From assembly GCA_028824015.1 (NCBI GenBank), contig JAPPFC010000054.1, positions 1 to 55,304 on the forward strand: a stretch of 55,304 nt of DNA, given 5' to 3'. Below the pieces are notes generated by a model. That model worked only from the letters and a program-made list of their open reading frames with translations. It had not been told where the DNA came from and did not search any database. This DNA comes from a bacterium (GTDB lineage Bacteria; Actinomycetota; Acidimicrobiia; Spongiisociales; ZC4RG35). The stretch's first letter is position 1. Every line of letters begins with the position of its first letter. Shown here piece by piece: positions 7,638 to 15,012 of the stretch. A program made the translations under genes and the position numbers.

Positions 7638-8458
7638 GCGGTTTACGCCTGACGAATGTCTCCGTGATCTTGGGCGAAGCCCGGGTGGTTGATGGAGTGA
7701 GCCTGCGGGTGGGGGAAGGAGAGTGGCTGGGATTGATCGGCCCCAACGGGGCGGGGAAGACTACGTTGTTGCGAGCCATTGCCGGCGCCGCTTCGATCGA
7801 GACGGGCGAGGTTTCCTACGGCGCCAGAGACCTCTCGCAACTGGGGGCCCGCCAGCGAGCCCGGTTGATGGCGGTTGTCCCCCAGCATCCGGTGGTCCCC
7901 TGGGGCATGGCGGTGGCCGACTACGTGTTGCTGGGCCGCACCGCCCATATGGGCTGGCTCAGCCGGGAGACAGGTGAGGACCTGGACATTGCCAGGGAGG
8001 CGGTCAGGGACTTGGGCCTGGAGAAGCTGTCGGACCGCCGCCTGGACGAACTGTCGGGCGGCGAACTGCAGAGAGCGGTCCTGGCCCGCGCCCTGACCCA
8101 GGCGGCTCCCTTGCTGATCCTGGATGAGCCGACGTCCTCGCTGGACGTCGGCCATGGCCAGCAGATGATGGAGATGGTGGATCGGCTGCGTCGTGAGCAG
8201 GGTCTGACGGTGATCAGCGCCCTGCACGACCTGACGCTGGCCGCTCAGTTCTGCGACCGCTTGGTGATGATGGCCGGGGGGAAGGCCATTCTGGAAGGAC
8301 CCCCGCGGGCTGTGATAACCGAACGGTCCTTGCGTGACCACTATGGCGCCTCGGTCCGGGTGCTCACCGGCCCCGACTTCGGCGTGGTGGTGATACCGCT
8401 CCGCTCAGACAACGGGTCGGGCGAACAGCCCGCTTCCCTCGATGTGGAAACCCTTTAG
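7634..8458 (+). CDS. btuD: Corrinoid ABC transporter ATPase (BtuD-like)
   Basis: A 274-residue cytosolic ATPase that powers the BtuC-like permease. It has Walker A GPNGAGKT (residues 36-43), a Q loop in VVPQHPVVPWG, the ABC signature LSGGELQRAVLARAL, Walker B LLILDEPTSSLD and the switch His in SALHDL. The ATG at 7634 overlaps the permease stop (ATGA) and begins directly before the first strand of the ABC domain; a longer frame upstream would run through the permease gene. The C-terminal extension of about 40 residues (VRVLTGPDFGVVVIP) is usual for the iron-siderophore/B12 subfamily. Confidence 0.9.
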   Translation: MSGLRLTNVSVILGEARVVDGVSLRVGEGEWLGLIGPNGAGKTTLLRAIAGAASIETGEVSYGARDLSQLGARQRARLMAVVPQHPVVPWGMAVADYVLLGRTAHMGWLSRETGEDLDIAREAVRDLGLEKLSDRRLDELSGGELQRAVLARALTQAAPLLILDEPTSSLDVGHGQQMMEMVDRLRREQGLTVISALHDLTLAAQFCDRLVMMAGGKAILEGPPRAVITERSLRDHYGASVRVLTGPDFGVVVIPLRSDNGSGEQPASLDVETL

Positions 8459-8480
8459 GATTGACTCAAAGGAGATCTCG

Positions 8481-9050
8481 ATGGCTACCCAGGATGCACC
8501 TCCCACCGAGGGCCCCCCTCCGGGGTCGAACCGCGCCCCCTCCCTGGTCCTGATCAACACGGGCCACGGTAAGGGCAAGAGCACCGCCGCCTTCGGAACG
8601 ATGCTGCGAGCCATTTCTCGGGGATGGAAGGTGGCGGTGGTGCAGTTCCTCAAATCGGGTGATTGGAAGGTGGGGGAGGAGAAGGTCGGGCGTCGGTTGG
8701 GTGTGGACTGGTGGGCGTTGGGCGACGGATTCACCTGGGACTCGGAGAACATGTCCGAGACCGAGGCGGTTGCCCTGGAAGCGTGGGCTTTCACCCGCCG
8801 CCTGGTCTCGGAGGGAGACCACCGGATGGTGCTGCTCGACGAGATCACCTATCCCATCAACTGGGGATGGATCGATCCGGCTGAGGTGGTGGAGATGATC
8901 CGGACCCGACCCCGGCATGTCAGCCTGATCCTGACCGGAAGGGACGCCCCCTCGGCTTTGATCGAGGAGGCCGACACCGTTACCGAGATGGTGAATGTGA
9001 AGCATGCTTTCGACCGGGGAATCAGGGCTCGCAGGGGAATAGATTTCTAG
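8481..9050 (+). CDS. cobO: Corrinoid adenosyltransferase (CobO/BtuR family)
   Basis: A 189-residue enzyme that transfers the 5'-deoxyadenosyl group of ATP to cob(I)alamin or cob(I)yrinate diamide, making coenzyme B12. The modified P-loop GHGKGKST (residues 28-35) and the following AAFGTMLRAI, then VVQFLKSGDWKVGE, LDEITYPINWGW and ILTGRDAP, are characteristic of CobO/CobA/BtuR. An excellent AAAGGAG lies 6 nt before the ATG at 8481. Its position right after btuD implies that imported corrinoid is adenosylated by this enzyme, so the operon performs both uptake and activation. It ends with a 1-nt overlap into the next gene. Confidence 0.93.
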   Translation: MATQDAPPTEGPPPGSNRAPSLVLINTGHGKGKSTAAFGTMLRAISRGWKVAVVQFLKSGDWKVGEEKVGRRLGVDWWALGDGFTWDSENMSETEAVALEAWAFTRRLVSEGDHRMVLLDEITYPINWGWIDPAEVVEMIRTRPRHVSLILTGRDAPSALIEEADTVTEMVNVKHAFDRGIRARRGIDF

Positions 9051-9574
9051 TGATTGAGCTCTGGTTGGTTCGTCACGGGCAGACCGACTGGAATCGCAGG
9101 CACCTGCTGCAGGGTTGGGTGGACACTCCTCTCAACCAAAGAGGGGAACGCCAGGCAAGGGAACTGGCCGGGACTCTCCGGAGTCGGAGCTTCGCGGGCG
9201 TGTGGAGTTCCGACCTCTCCCGGGCGGTGGAGACCGCGCGCCTCGCCTACGGGGAGCCAATCCAATCCGCGGCCCTGCGGGAACTCGATTTCGGGGACAT
9301 CCAGGGACTGAGTTGGGAAGGCATAGCCCAGGACGTTCGGGACCGGATGATCGCCTTCGACGGATTCGCCGCCCCCGGGGGAGAGTCCCACTCCCAGATG
9401 CGGGACAGAGTGATCGCTTTCCTGGACAGATTGGGGGAGGGCGCTCATCTGGTATTCAGCCACGGTGGCGTGATCCGCATGCTCCGTAGGCTGTGCGGCG
9501 ATGATCGCTTTCCGGACTCCTGCGAGTTGATCCGGTTGGACTGGACCAACCGCCGGGCGTTGGAGATCGACTGA
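9050..9574 (+). CDS. Histidine phosphatase superfamily protein, possible alpha-ribazole phosphatase (CobC-like)
   Basis: A 174-residue cytosolic phosphatase of the phosphoglycerate mutase-like clan. The catalytic RHG motif with nucleophile His9 is in LWLVRHGQTDWN, and the second His is in VFSHGGVIRML. The GTG start overlaps the cobO stop by 1 nt (TAGTG), so it belongs to the B12 operon. In that setting CobC-type dephosphorylation of alpha-ribazole phosphate in nucleotide-loop assembly is the attractive reading. The rest of the lower-loop pathway (cobT, cobS, cobU) is not in the window, so a generic phosphatase is also possible. Confidence 0.75.
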   Translation: MIELWLVRHGQTDWNRRHLLQGWVDTPLNQRGERQARELAGTLRSRSFAGVWSSDLSRAVETARLAYGEPIQSAALRELDFGDIQGLSWEGIAQDVRDRMIAFDGFAAPGGESHSQMRDRVIAFLDRLGEGAHLVFSHGGVIRMLRRLCGDDRFPDSCELIRLDWTNRRALEID

Positions 9575-9618
9575 CCGACTCGGCGCCGGAAGGTGGTTGC
9601 GGGAGATTCCCGAAGGTC

Positions 9619-9624
9619 TAGCCT
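9619..9624 (+). promoter_or_regulatory. -10 box (TAGCCT) of the CPBP gene, near-leaderless spacing
   Basis: TAGCCT is followed by 8 nt and the GTG at 9633 with no Shine-Dalgarno sequence. It suggests that the CPBP gene has its own promoter rather than being the last gene of the B12 operon. Confidence 0.42.
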
Positions 9625-9632
9625 TGGGTTGA

Positions 9633-10331
9633 GTGCAGGACCAAGTGGCTCAGGGCCGATGGACCATTCCCGACCTGGTGTTGATCGCTTTCGCCGGGCT
9701 GGTCGGTTCGCTGGTGGGGGTGGGGATCGGCCAGGGAAGCGAGGTGACCGCTGCCCTGATCGGTCAGTTTCTGTTGACGGCGGCTGCGTTGGCGCTGGTG
9801 GGGCGGGCTCGTCAGAGGGACTACCGCCGGCTCGGCTTCGTGGTGGAGGGCCGGGACGCCATGCTGGTGGTTCTGGGAATGGGACTGCAGGTGGGGCTGG
9901 CCGTCGTGTTCTTCCCGGTGGCACGTCTGGTGGGGCTGGAGACGGATCCCCAGGTATTGACGGGAGAAGTCGCCGCCATGGGAGGCCTCTACCGTCGGAT
10001 GGCGGTGTTCCTCCTGATCGGCTTGATCGGACCCGTCCTGGAGGAACTGATGTTCCGTGGGATTCTTATCGATGCACTCGGAACCAGGTTTGAAAGGCGA
10101 GGAGTCATCTTCTGGTCGGCAGCGGCGTTCTCGGCATTCCACCTGACCGGTATCTCCACGGTCCAGCCGTTGGAGTCGGCGGCGGTGCTCGTGCCACAGC
10201 TGTTCCTCTTCGGCGTGGTCCTGGCGCACCTGCGGATCAGCCGGGGACGCCTGGGCCCGGCCATCTTCACCCATGCCGGGTTCAATCTCCTGAGCCTGCT
10301 GGTGCTGGTTTTCTACCCGGAGTTCGTATAG
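9633..10331 (+). CDS. CPBP family intramembrane glutamic endopeptidase
   Basis: A 232-residue membrane protein of the CAAX-protease and bacteriocin-processing (ABI/CPBP) family. Family motif 1 is intact in LEELMFRGILIDAL (Glu137, Glu138, Arg142) and motif 2 appears as FSAFHLTG. A final conserved stretch is FTHAGFNLLSLLV, with His and Asn. There are about six to seven hydrophobic segments. Substrates of actinobacterial members are mostly unknown; roles in membrane-protein or peptide processing have been proposed for the family. It follows the B12 operon by 58 nt and ends 9 nt before the convergent Fic gene. Confidence 0.85.
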   Translation: MQDQVAQGRWTIPDLVLIAFAGLVGSLVGVGIGQGSEVTAALIGQFLLTAAALALVGRARQRDYRRLGFVVEGRDAMLVVLGMGLQVGLAVVFFPVARLVGLETDPQVLTGEVAAMGGLYRRMAVFLLIGLIGPVLEELMFRGILIDALGTRFERRGVIFWSAAAFSAFHLTGISTVQPLESAAVLVPQLFLFGVVLAHLRISRGRLGPAIFTHAGFNLLSLLVLVFYPEFV

Positions 10332-10340
10332 CTCGGAGAT

Positions 10341-11504
10341 TTACAGTCCCGATGGCCTTCTGTTGGCTACGGCTTCATAGGGATCTTCCACCTTCAAGGA
10401 GGGGCGTTGGGTCGTGATTTCTCTCCACACCCCCCGCAGTTCGGGGGTCGCCCGGTAGCGACGGCCTCGTTTCTCTCCGATGGCATCCAGGAGCCCGGCC
10501 CGGTGCATGGCCAGGAGATCGCGGGTTCCCGTCATGTCGCTGATGTCATCGCCAGTCGAGTCACGAGCGACTTTGACGTACAGGGAGCGCCATAAGGTCC
10601 GTCCCCGCGCTGCGTCGGAGAGGGCGCCTACCACTCGATCCGGTAGTTTGTGGTGGGCGGCAAGGTCCTCGCAGCGCCCCCAGAGCGCCTCGTACTGTTC
10701 GATGCGGCGTTGCAGCGTGCGAGCCTGCCGGTAATGAGCGGTGAGGCAGAACTCAATCCAAGAGCGGGTGTTTCTTTCAGGTGTCCACTTCCCATCGTGT
10801 ACCGAACCGAGCGCCTGGTAGTAGCTGGGGGTGTTGCGTCCCAGGTACTCCTCGATGCTGGAGAAGACCGGATCGAGGATGCCATCGGAGGCAAGCACTA
10901 GGGTCTGCAGGCAGCGGGCCATCCTGCCGTTTCCGTCGCTCCAGGGATGGATCATGACAAGATTGAGGTGAGCCATGGCGGCAGTGACCATGACCGGATA
11001 GGTGCTTTGGCTGACGTCCTCAAGGGTCTCGTCCACCAGTCGTTCTACCAGTTCTCGGTCAGGGGCTGTATAGACGATCGTTCCGTCGCTGTCCTCCACC
11101 CATACCGAGTTGGGGCGCCACTGCCCAGGATTCTTTTGGATTCTGTACTTCATGATCATGAAATGCAGGCCAAGGAGCACAGAGCGGTCAATTCGGTGAT
11201 CGGTCTTGGCCAACTGCATCGCATAGGTCATGGCATCCCGGTAGCCGGCGATCGCCTGGCGGGTTTCCTCGCGGGTGTCCATGGGTTTTTCCTCCTCGAT
11301 CACCGCCGCCACGTCCTCGTCGCTGGCGTGGTATCCCTCGATGGAATTGGAACCCTGGACCGCCCGAGCAAATGTTGCACGGCGCAGCGTTCCGTACCAG
11401 CGGCGTGGGGAATAGAGACGAAACCGGAGTGTCTGGCGCAACTCGGAGATGGCTTTGAGCACCTGCTCGTCCGCGATGGTCAAATCGGGTGCTTGGTAGA
11501 TCAT
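10341..11504 (-). CDS. Fic family protein (AMPylase) with N-terminal inhibitory motif
   Basis: A 387-residue Fic-domain protein, predicted to transfer AMP or another nucleotide moiety to a target protein. The catalytic motif HPWSDGNGRMAR (His186) satisfies HPFx(D/E)GNGRxxR with a conservative Phe-to-Trp change. An inhibitory helix motif SNSIEG (about residues 52-57) matches (S/T)xxx(E/D)(G/N), placing it in the class with an intramolecular inhibitor. The C-terminal third resembles a winged-helix segment. The start at 11504 is preferred: an upstream in-frame ATG at 11582 would encode an AT-rich 26-residue tail that covers the TATAAT box 7 nt before 11504. No separate antitoxin gene is adjacent. 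The AT-rich flank may indicate acquisition. Confidence 0.87.
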   Translation of the reverse strand: MIYQAPDLTIADEQVLKAISELRQTLRFRLYSPRRWYGTLRRATFARAVQGSNSIEGYHASDEDVAAVIEEEKPMDTREETRQAIAGYRDAMTYAMQLAKTDHRIDRSVLLGLHFMIMKYRIQKNPGQWRPNSVWVEDSDGTIVYTAPDRELVERLVDETLEDVSQSTYPVMVTAAMAHLNLVMIHPWSDGNGRMARCLQTLVLASDGILDPVFSSIEEYLGRNTPSYYQALGSVHDGKWTPERNTRSWIEFCLTAHYRQARTLQRRIEQYEALWGRCEDLAAHHKLPDRVVGALSDAARGRTLWRSLYVKVARDSTGDDISDMTGTRDLLAMHRAGLLDAIGEKRGRRYRATPELRGVWREITTQRPSLKVEDPYEAVANRRPSGL

Positions 11505-11511
11505 GCTGTCA

Positions 11512-11517
11512 ATTATA
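11512..11517 (-). promoter_or_regulatory. -10 box (TATAAT) of the fic gene, leaderless spacing
   Basis: A consensus TATAAT on the minus strand is followed by 7 nt (TGACAGC) and the ATG at 11504. It lies in the most AT-rich stretch of the window (about 11505-11580). No convincing -35 hexamer is visible. Confidence 0.55.
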
Positions 11518-11632
11518 TATGGACTTTTAGTCTGAATATATCTATAAATAATAGATGCAATTAGTTTGTCTGTAACTATCAAGGCAATTCACTTTGTTCG
11601 AAGAACTGCCTCATCCGCCTCAATCATCAAAG

Positions 11633-11638
11633 TAACTT
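11633..11638 (+). promoter_or_regulatory. -10 box (TAACTT) of the EamA transporter gene, leaderless spacing
   Basis: TAACTT is followed by exactly 7 nt and the ATG at 11646. No Shine-Dalgarno sequence is present. It is divergent from the fic promoter. Confidence 0.45.
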
Positions 11639-11645
11639 CTGCTAC

Positions 11646-12554
11646 ATGATCAGTGGCCGAGTTGTCCCGAGCGAACCGGAAGTGAGCTATGTGAGACCGG
11701 AAGCTCGACGGGGAATCCTGCTGGCTGTGCTGGTGGTGTTGCTGTTCGGATTCTTCGCGGTGGTGGTCATCGATCTCCTCGACTACCACACACCTTTGGA
11801 GTTGGCCCAGCGCCATCTGCTCATCGCCAGCTTGGTGTTGTTCGGAGCGGCGGCCAGAAAAGGGCTCCTCCATCCTCGTGGTCGGTTCCCCATCCTGGTT
11901 GGCTTGGGTTTCGGCATGACGGTGATGCCTCCTCTGTTCTTCACCGCATTGGAGAGGCTGGGCGCCGGCCCGGCCATAACCCTTCAGTTCGTGGGGGTGC
12001 TGGCGGTGATGGTCTGGACCCAGGTGGTGAAGGGGATCCGGGTGCCCGCGGTTGCCTGGCTGGCGGGAGTGGTGACGGTGCTGGGCATCTCCCTGGTGGT
12101 GGAGGCGTGGATATGGGAACGGGTGGACCTGATCGGGATAGCCGCAGGCGTGGGGGCGGCGCTGTTCCTGGCGATATATCTCCTGGTGGTTGACCACCTT
12201 GGCGGACATCTCCATCCGCTGACCATCTCCGCCTACCCGATGGGGATAGCAGCCCTCCTGCTGTTGCCCCTGGCCAACTGGGGTCCCATGGATCTGCCTG
12301 CCTCCAAGTGGTGGTGGCTGGTTGCCCTGGGGGTGCTCGGGACCGCCCTCCCGGCGCTGCTGGAGGTGGTGGCGGTCCGCTACGCGGGCCCGGGCCCGGT
12401 GGGGATGATCATCCTCGTCCAACCGGTGCCGGGTGCGGTGTCGGCTTGGTTCCTGCTGGGACAGACCCTCACCGCGCTGCAGATCCTTGGAATCGCGGTC
12501 TCACTGGTCGGGGTCCTTCTGGTGCAGAGCAAGGTCTCCGAGGCGCGCCTGTAA
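11646..12554 (+). CDS. EamA/DMT superfamily transporter
   Basis: A 302-residue inner-membrane protein with about ten hydrophobic segments arranged as two EamA halves (about 20-150 and 160-295). Drug/metabolite transporter features include FFTALERLGAGPAITLQFVGVL in the first half and VAVRYAGPGPVGMIILVQPV followed by a WFLLGQTLT segment in the second. Members export amino acids, nucleosides or drugs, or import precursors, and the substrate cannot be told here. It is a single gene divergent from fic and ends 16 nt from the convergent ahcY. Confidence 0.85.
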   Translation: MISGRVVPSEPEVSYVRPEARRGILLAVLVVLLFGFFAVVVIDLLDYHTPLELAQRHLLIASLVLFGAAARKGLLHPRGRFPILVGLGFGMTVMPPLFFTALERLGAGPAITLQFVGVLAVMVWTQVVKGIRVPAVAWLAGVVTVLGISLVVEAWIWERVDLIGIAAGVGAALFLAIYLLVVDHLGGHLHPLTISAYPMGIAALLLLPLANWGPMDLPASKWWWLVALGVLGTALPALLEVVAVRYAGPGPVGMIILVQPVPGAVSAWFLLGQTLTALQILGIAVSLVGVLLVQSKVSEARL

Positions 12555-12570
12555 CCCTCGGGATGCTCGG

Positions 12571-13818
12571 TCAGGTGCCGAACCGCCAGCCCGCCATGTA
12601 TTCCCGTTGGGAGGGGGTGAGTTGCTCAAGGCTCCCTCCCAGGGCGGCGACCTTGATCCGGGCCACCGTCTGGTCGATCTCGGCGGGAAGCACGTAGACG
12701 TCCGGCTCCAGGGAGTCGTGTTCCTCGACCAGCCACCTGAGCGCCAGGGCCTGGTTGGAGAAGGACAGGTCCATCACGTCGGCAGGATGTCCCTCGGCGG
12801 CCCCGAGGTTGGCCAGCCGGCCCTCTGACACCAGGTACAGACGTCGACCGTCTCCCATCTCGAATTCCTCCAGATTGGGTCGCACCGTCCGTCTTCCCAC
12901 CGACCCGTCGGCCAGAGCCTCCACATCGATCTCCACATCGAAGTGTCCGGCGTTGGCCAGGATCGCCCCGTCCTTCATCAGGGCCAGGTGGTCTCGGGAG
13001 AGGACATGGCGGTTGCCGGTGACGGTGATGAAGATGTCCCCCCGGGATGCCGCCTCCCGGGCGGTGAGCAGCCCGAACCCGTCCATGAGGGCCTGCAAGG
13101 CCCGCACCGGGTCCACTTCCACCACGATCACCCGCGCTCCCATTCCATCGGCCCGCACGGCGACGCCCTGTCCGCAGTGCCCGTAGCCCACCACCACCAC
13201 CGTGGCGCCGGCCACCAGCAGGTTGGTGGAGCGGACGATCCCGTCCAGGGTGGACTGTCCGGTCCCGTAATAATTGTCGAAGAGGTGCTTGGTGGCAGAG
13301 TCGTTCACCGCAACGACCGGCAGCCTCAGGGCCCCCTCCCGGGCCATGGACCGGAGCCGGTTGACGCCGGTGGTGGTCTCCTCGGTGGCGCCCATCGGCG
13401 AGAGACCTGGATGGGATCGGTGCAACGCCGAGATGAGGTCCCCCCCATCGTCCACCAGGAGATCGGGGCGACGACCCAGCACCTCCTCGATGTGCCGGTG
13501 ATAACGCTCCGAGTCCTCTCCGCGGACCGCCAGCACCTCCACGCCTTCGGCCACCAGCGCCGCCGCCACGTCATCCTGGGTGGAGAGGGGATTGGACGCG
13601 CAAAGGGACAGCTCCGCTCCGGCATCTCTGAGGGTGAGCATCAGGTTGGCGGTCTCCGACGTCACGTGCAGGCTGGCCCCCACCCGGAGTCCGGCCAGTG
13701 GCCGAGTCGAGCAGAACTCTCCCTTGACCGAGGAGAGAACCGGCATCCGGCCGGCTGCCCACTCCACGCGCATCCGGCCCCGGGAAGCCAGCTTCGGATC
13801 GGCGATGTCAGAATCCAC
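12571..13818 (-). CDS. ahcY: S-adenosylhomocysteine hydrolase (adenosylhomocysteinase family)
   Basis: A 415-residue enzyme that splits S-adenosylhomocysteine to homocysteine and adenosine, relieving product inhibition of methyltransferases. N-terminal substrate residues appear in LHVTSETANLML, the central motif in AVNDSATKHLFDNYYGTGQSTLDGI, and the NAD-binding Rossmann segment in VVVGYGHCGQGVAVRA. ANAGHFDVEID and NLGAAEGHPADVMDLSFSNQA complete the active site. The C-terminus stops at YMAGWRFGT and lacks the lysine/tyrosine extension found in many bacterial and eukaryotic enzymes, as in archaeal and Thermotoga-type proteins. It overlaps the upstream isomerase gene by 11 nt. Archaeal-type members can prefer S-inosylhomocysteine, so the substrate is probable rather than certain. 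Confidence 0.92.
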   Translation of the reverse strand: MDSDIADPKLASRGRMRVEWAAGRMPVLSSVKGEFCSTRPLAGLRVGASLHVTSETANLMLTLRDAGAELSLCASNPLSTQDDVAAALVAEGVEVLAVRGEDSERYHRHIEEVLGRRPDLLVDDGGDLISALHRSHPGLSPMGATEETTTGVNRLRSMAREGALRLPVVAVNDSATKHLFDNYYGTGQSTLDGIVRSTNLLVAGATVVVVGYGHCGQGVAVRADGMGARVIVVEVDPVRALQALMDGFGLLTAREAASRGDIFITVTGNRHVLSRDHLALMKDGAILANAGHFDVEIDVEALADGSVGRRTVRPNLEEFEMGDGRRLYLVSEGRLANLGAAEGHPADVMDLSFSNQALALRWLVEEHDSLEPDVYVLPAEIDQTVARIKVAALGGSLEQLTPSQREYMAGWRFGT

Positions 13819-14854
13819 GGGAACTTTCGGCGCTGGGAGGCGTCATTCTCTCCTTGAGACGATCGATCAACTCTACTCGCATGGGGTCCGCGCCGGCGAG
13901 ACGAGCCAACTCCAGGGAGAAGAGGTCGCCCACCGCCACCAGGCTCATCAGCCGGGCCAGGGGCGAGGACCCCTGGGTCCAAACCTCTCCCATCCAGGAG
14001 ACCCGATCAGCGGTGAGCGTCTCCATATGGCCGAAGCGCAGGGAGACCCCGGGATGCTCGTCCCGGTCGCGGAGCGCCAGGAGTCCCACCCGGCCGCGGG
14101 CAAGCCCGGCCGGGAAGTCCCATCCCGTGATCTCGTTGTGGGTCGCCTCGGGCATGGCCGCCCAGAACGCGGTGCGTTTGGCGTTCTCGTTGATCTGCGT
14201 CTTCCAGCGATGGGCTGCGACCGCGGTGAGAGGAGAGGAACCGTAGACTCCCACCATCCTTCCCGCCATCGCGGCGGCCAACTCGGAGGCCAGCGCCATC
14301 CCTGCTCCTTCCACCCCGGACAGGCCGTCGGCGATCGACGCCGCCTCCTCCAGGGAGGGCCGCGGATCGCCGATGACTCCCTCGGCGGCGGCCACTCTGA
14401 GGACCGCGGAGAGGCCGTACCCCAGGGCCGAGCGCGGTTGGTATCCTCCCGGGACCCTCACTACCCGGTGGCCCGCTCCGGCCGCCCTCTCTCCCAGCTC
14501 TCCCCCGGAGGTGACAACGGTCACCGGGAGTCCCAGTTCCCGGGCCCTCTCCCAGGAGGAGAGGGCTTCGGAGGTGTCACCCGAGTAGGAGACCACCGTC
14601 ACCGACGGCTTCTCCCTGGCCGCCCAGCCCGGCAGCCCGTAACTCTTGTGGACAGAGGTCCGCCTTCCCTCGGTGGCTGCCACGGCGGCCAGGAAGTCAC
14701 CGGTGATCCCCGACCCTCCCATCCCGCACACCAGTATCTCTCCCCCGGCATCTCCCCCCACCGGCAGGGAGAGGTCCGCTCCCCAGCGCAACTGCGCCCC
14801 GAGAGCGGCCATCTGGGATCTCATCTCCGCATGCCCGGAGAGGGTTTCATTCAT
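13808..14854 (-). CDS. SIS-domain phosphoglucose/phosphomannose isomerase-like protein
   Basis: A 348-residue cytosolic sugar isomerase with two SIS domains. The first SIS domain begins ILVCGMGGSGITGDFL and contains SYSGDTSEALSSWERA; the second has GVYGSSPLTAVAAHRWKTQINENAK, and PEATHNEITGW follows. These are features of bifunctional phosphoglucose/phosphomannose isomerases, which interconvert fructose-6-P with glucose-6-P or mannose-6-P. It lies just downstream of the phosphomannomutase and Trm112-like genes, an arrangement also known in mycobacteria (Rv3256c-manB). This supports a role in GDP-mannose or cell-envelope sugar supply. The start codon lies within the stop region of the Trm112-like gene (8-nt overlap). 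Confidence 0.85.
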   Translation of the reverse strand: MNETLSGHAEMRSQMAALGAQLRWGADLSLPVGGDAGGEILVCGMGGSGITGDFLAAVAATEGRRTSVHKSYGLPGWAAREKPSVTVVSYSGDTSEALSSWERARELGLPVTVVTSGGELGERAAGAGHRVVRVPGGYQPRSALGYGLSAVLRVAAAEGVIGDPRPSLEEAASIADGLSGVEGAGMALASELAAAMAGRMVGVYGSSPLTAVAAHRWKTQINENAKRTAFWAAMPEATHNEITGWDFPAGLARGRVGLLALRDRDEHPGVSLRFGHMETLTADRVSWMGEVWTQGSSPLARLMSLVAVGDLFSLELARLAGADPMRVELIDRLKERMTPPSAESSRGF

Positions 14855-15005
14855 CTTCCACCGTCATTATGGGAACCCCGGCCTCGTTTATCAAGTAGGA
14901 GGCGCCACACTCGGAGCATTGAAGCGACCGTTCGGAGTCGACGGGGCGCACGACTCCCCGGCAACGGGGACAGGCCAGGATGGAGAGAAGTTCGGGGTCG
15001 ATCAA
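14847..15005 (-). CDS. Small Trm112-like zinc-ribbon protein
   Basis: A 52-residue protein beginning IDPELLSILACPRC after a TTG start at 15005. It has two CxxC pairs (CPRC at residues 12-15, CSEC at 30-33) followed by GASYLINEAGVPIMTVEDE. This matches the Trm112/YcaR (UPF0434) family, in which members start with DPxLLxILxCPxC and end with PIRDGIPxML-like residues. A strong GGAGGG lies 11 nt before the TTG, inside the end of the phosphomannomutase gene, and the 3' end overlaps the isomerase by 8 nt. Trm112 proteins are activating partners of methyltransferases in eukaryotes and archaea; the bacterial role is unclear. Its position between manB and the isomerase suggests tight co-expression. Confidence 0.85.
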   Translation of the reverse strand: MIDPELLSILACPRCRGVVRPVDSERSLQCSECGASYLINEAGVPIMTVEDE

Positions 15006-15012
15006 GGCCGTC

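Noticed and set aside
11505..11582. N-terminal 26-residue extension of the Fic protein
   Set aside because: It would place a consensus TATAAT inside coding sequence; the AT-rich segment reads better as promoter, and the shorter start has leaderless spacing.
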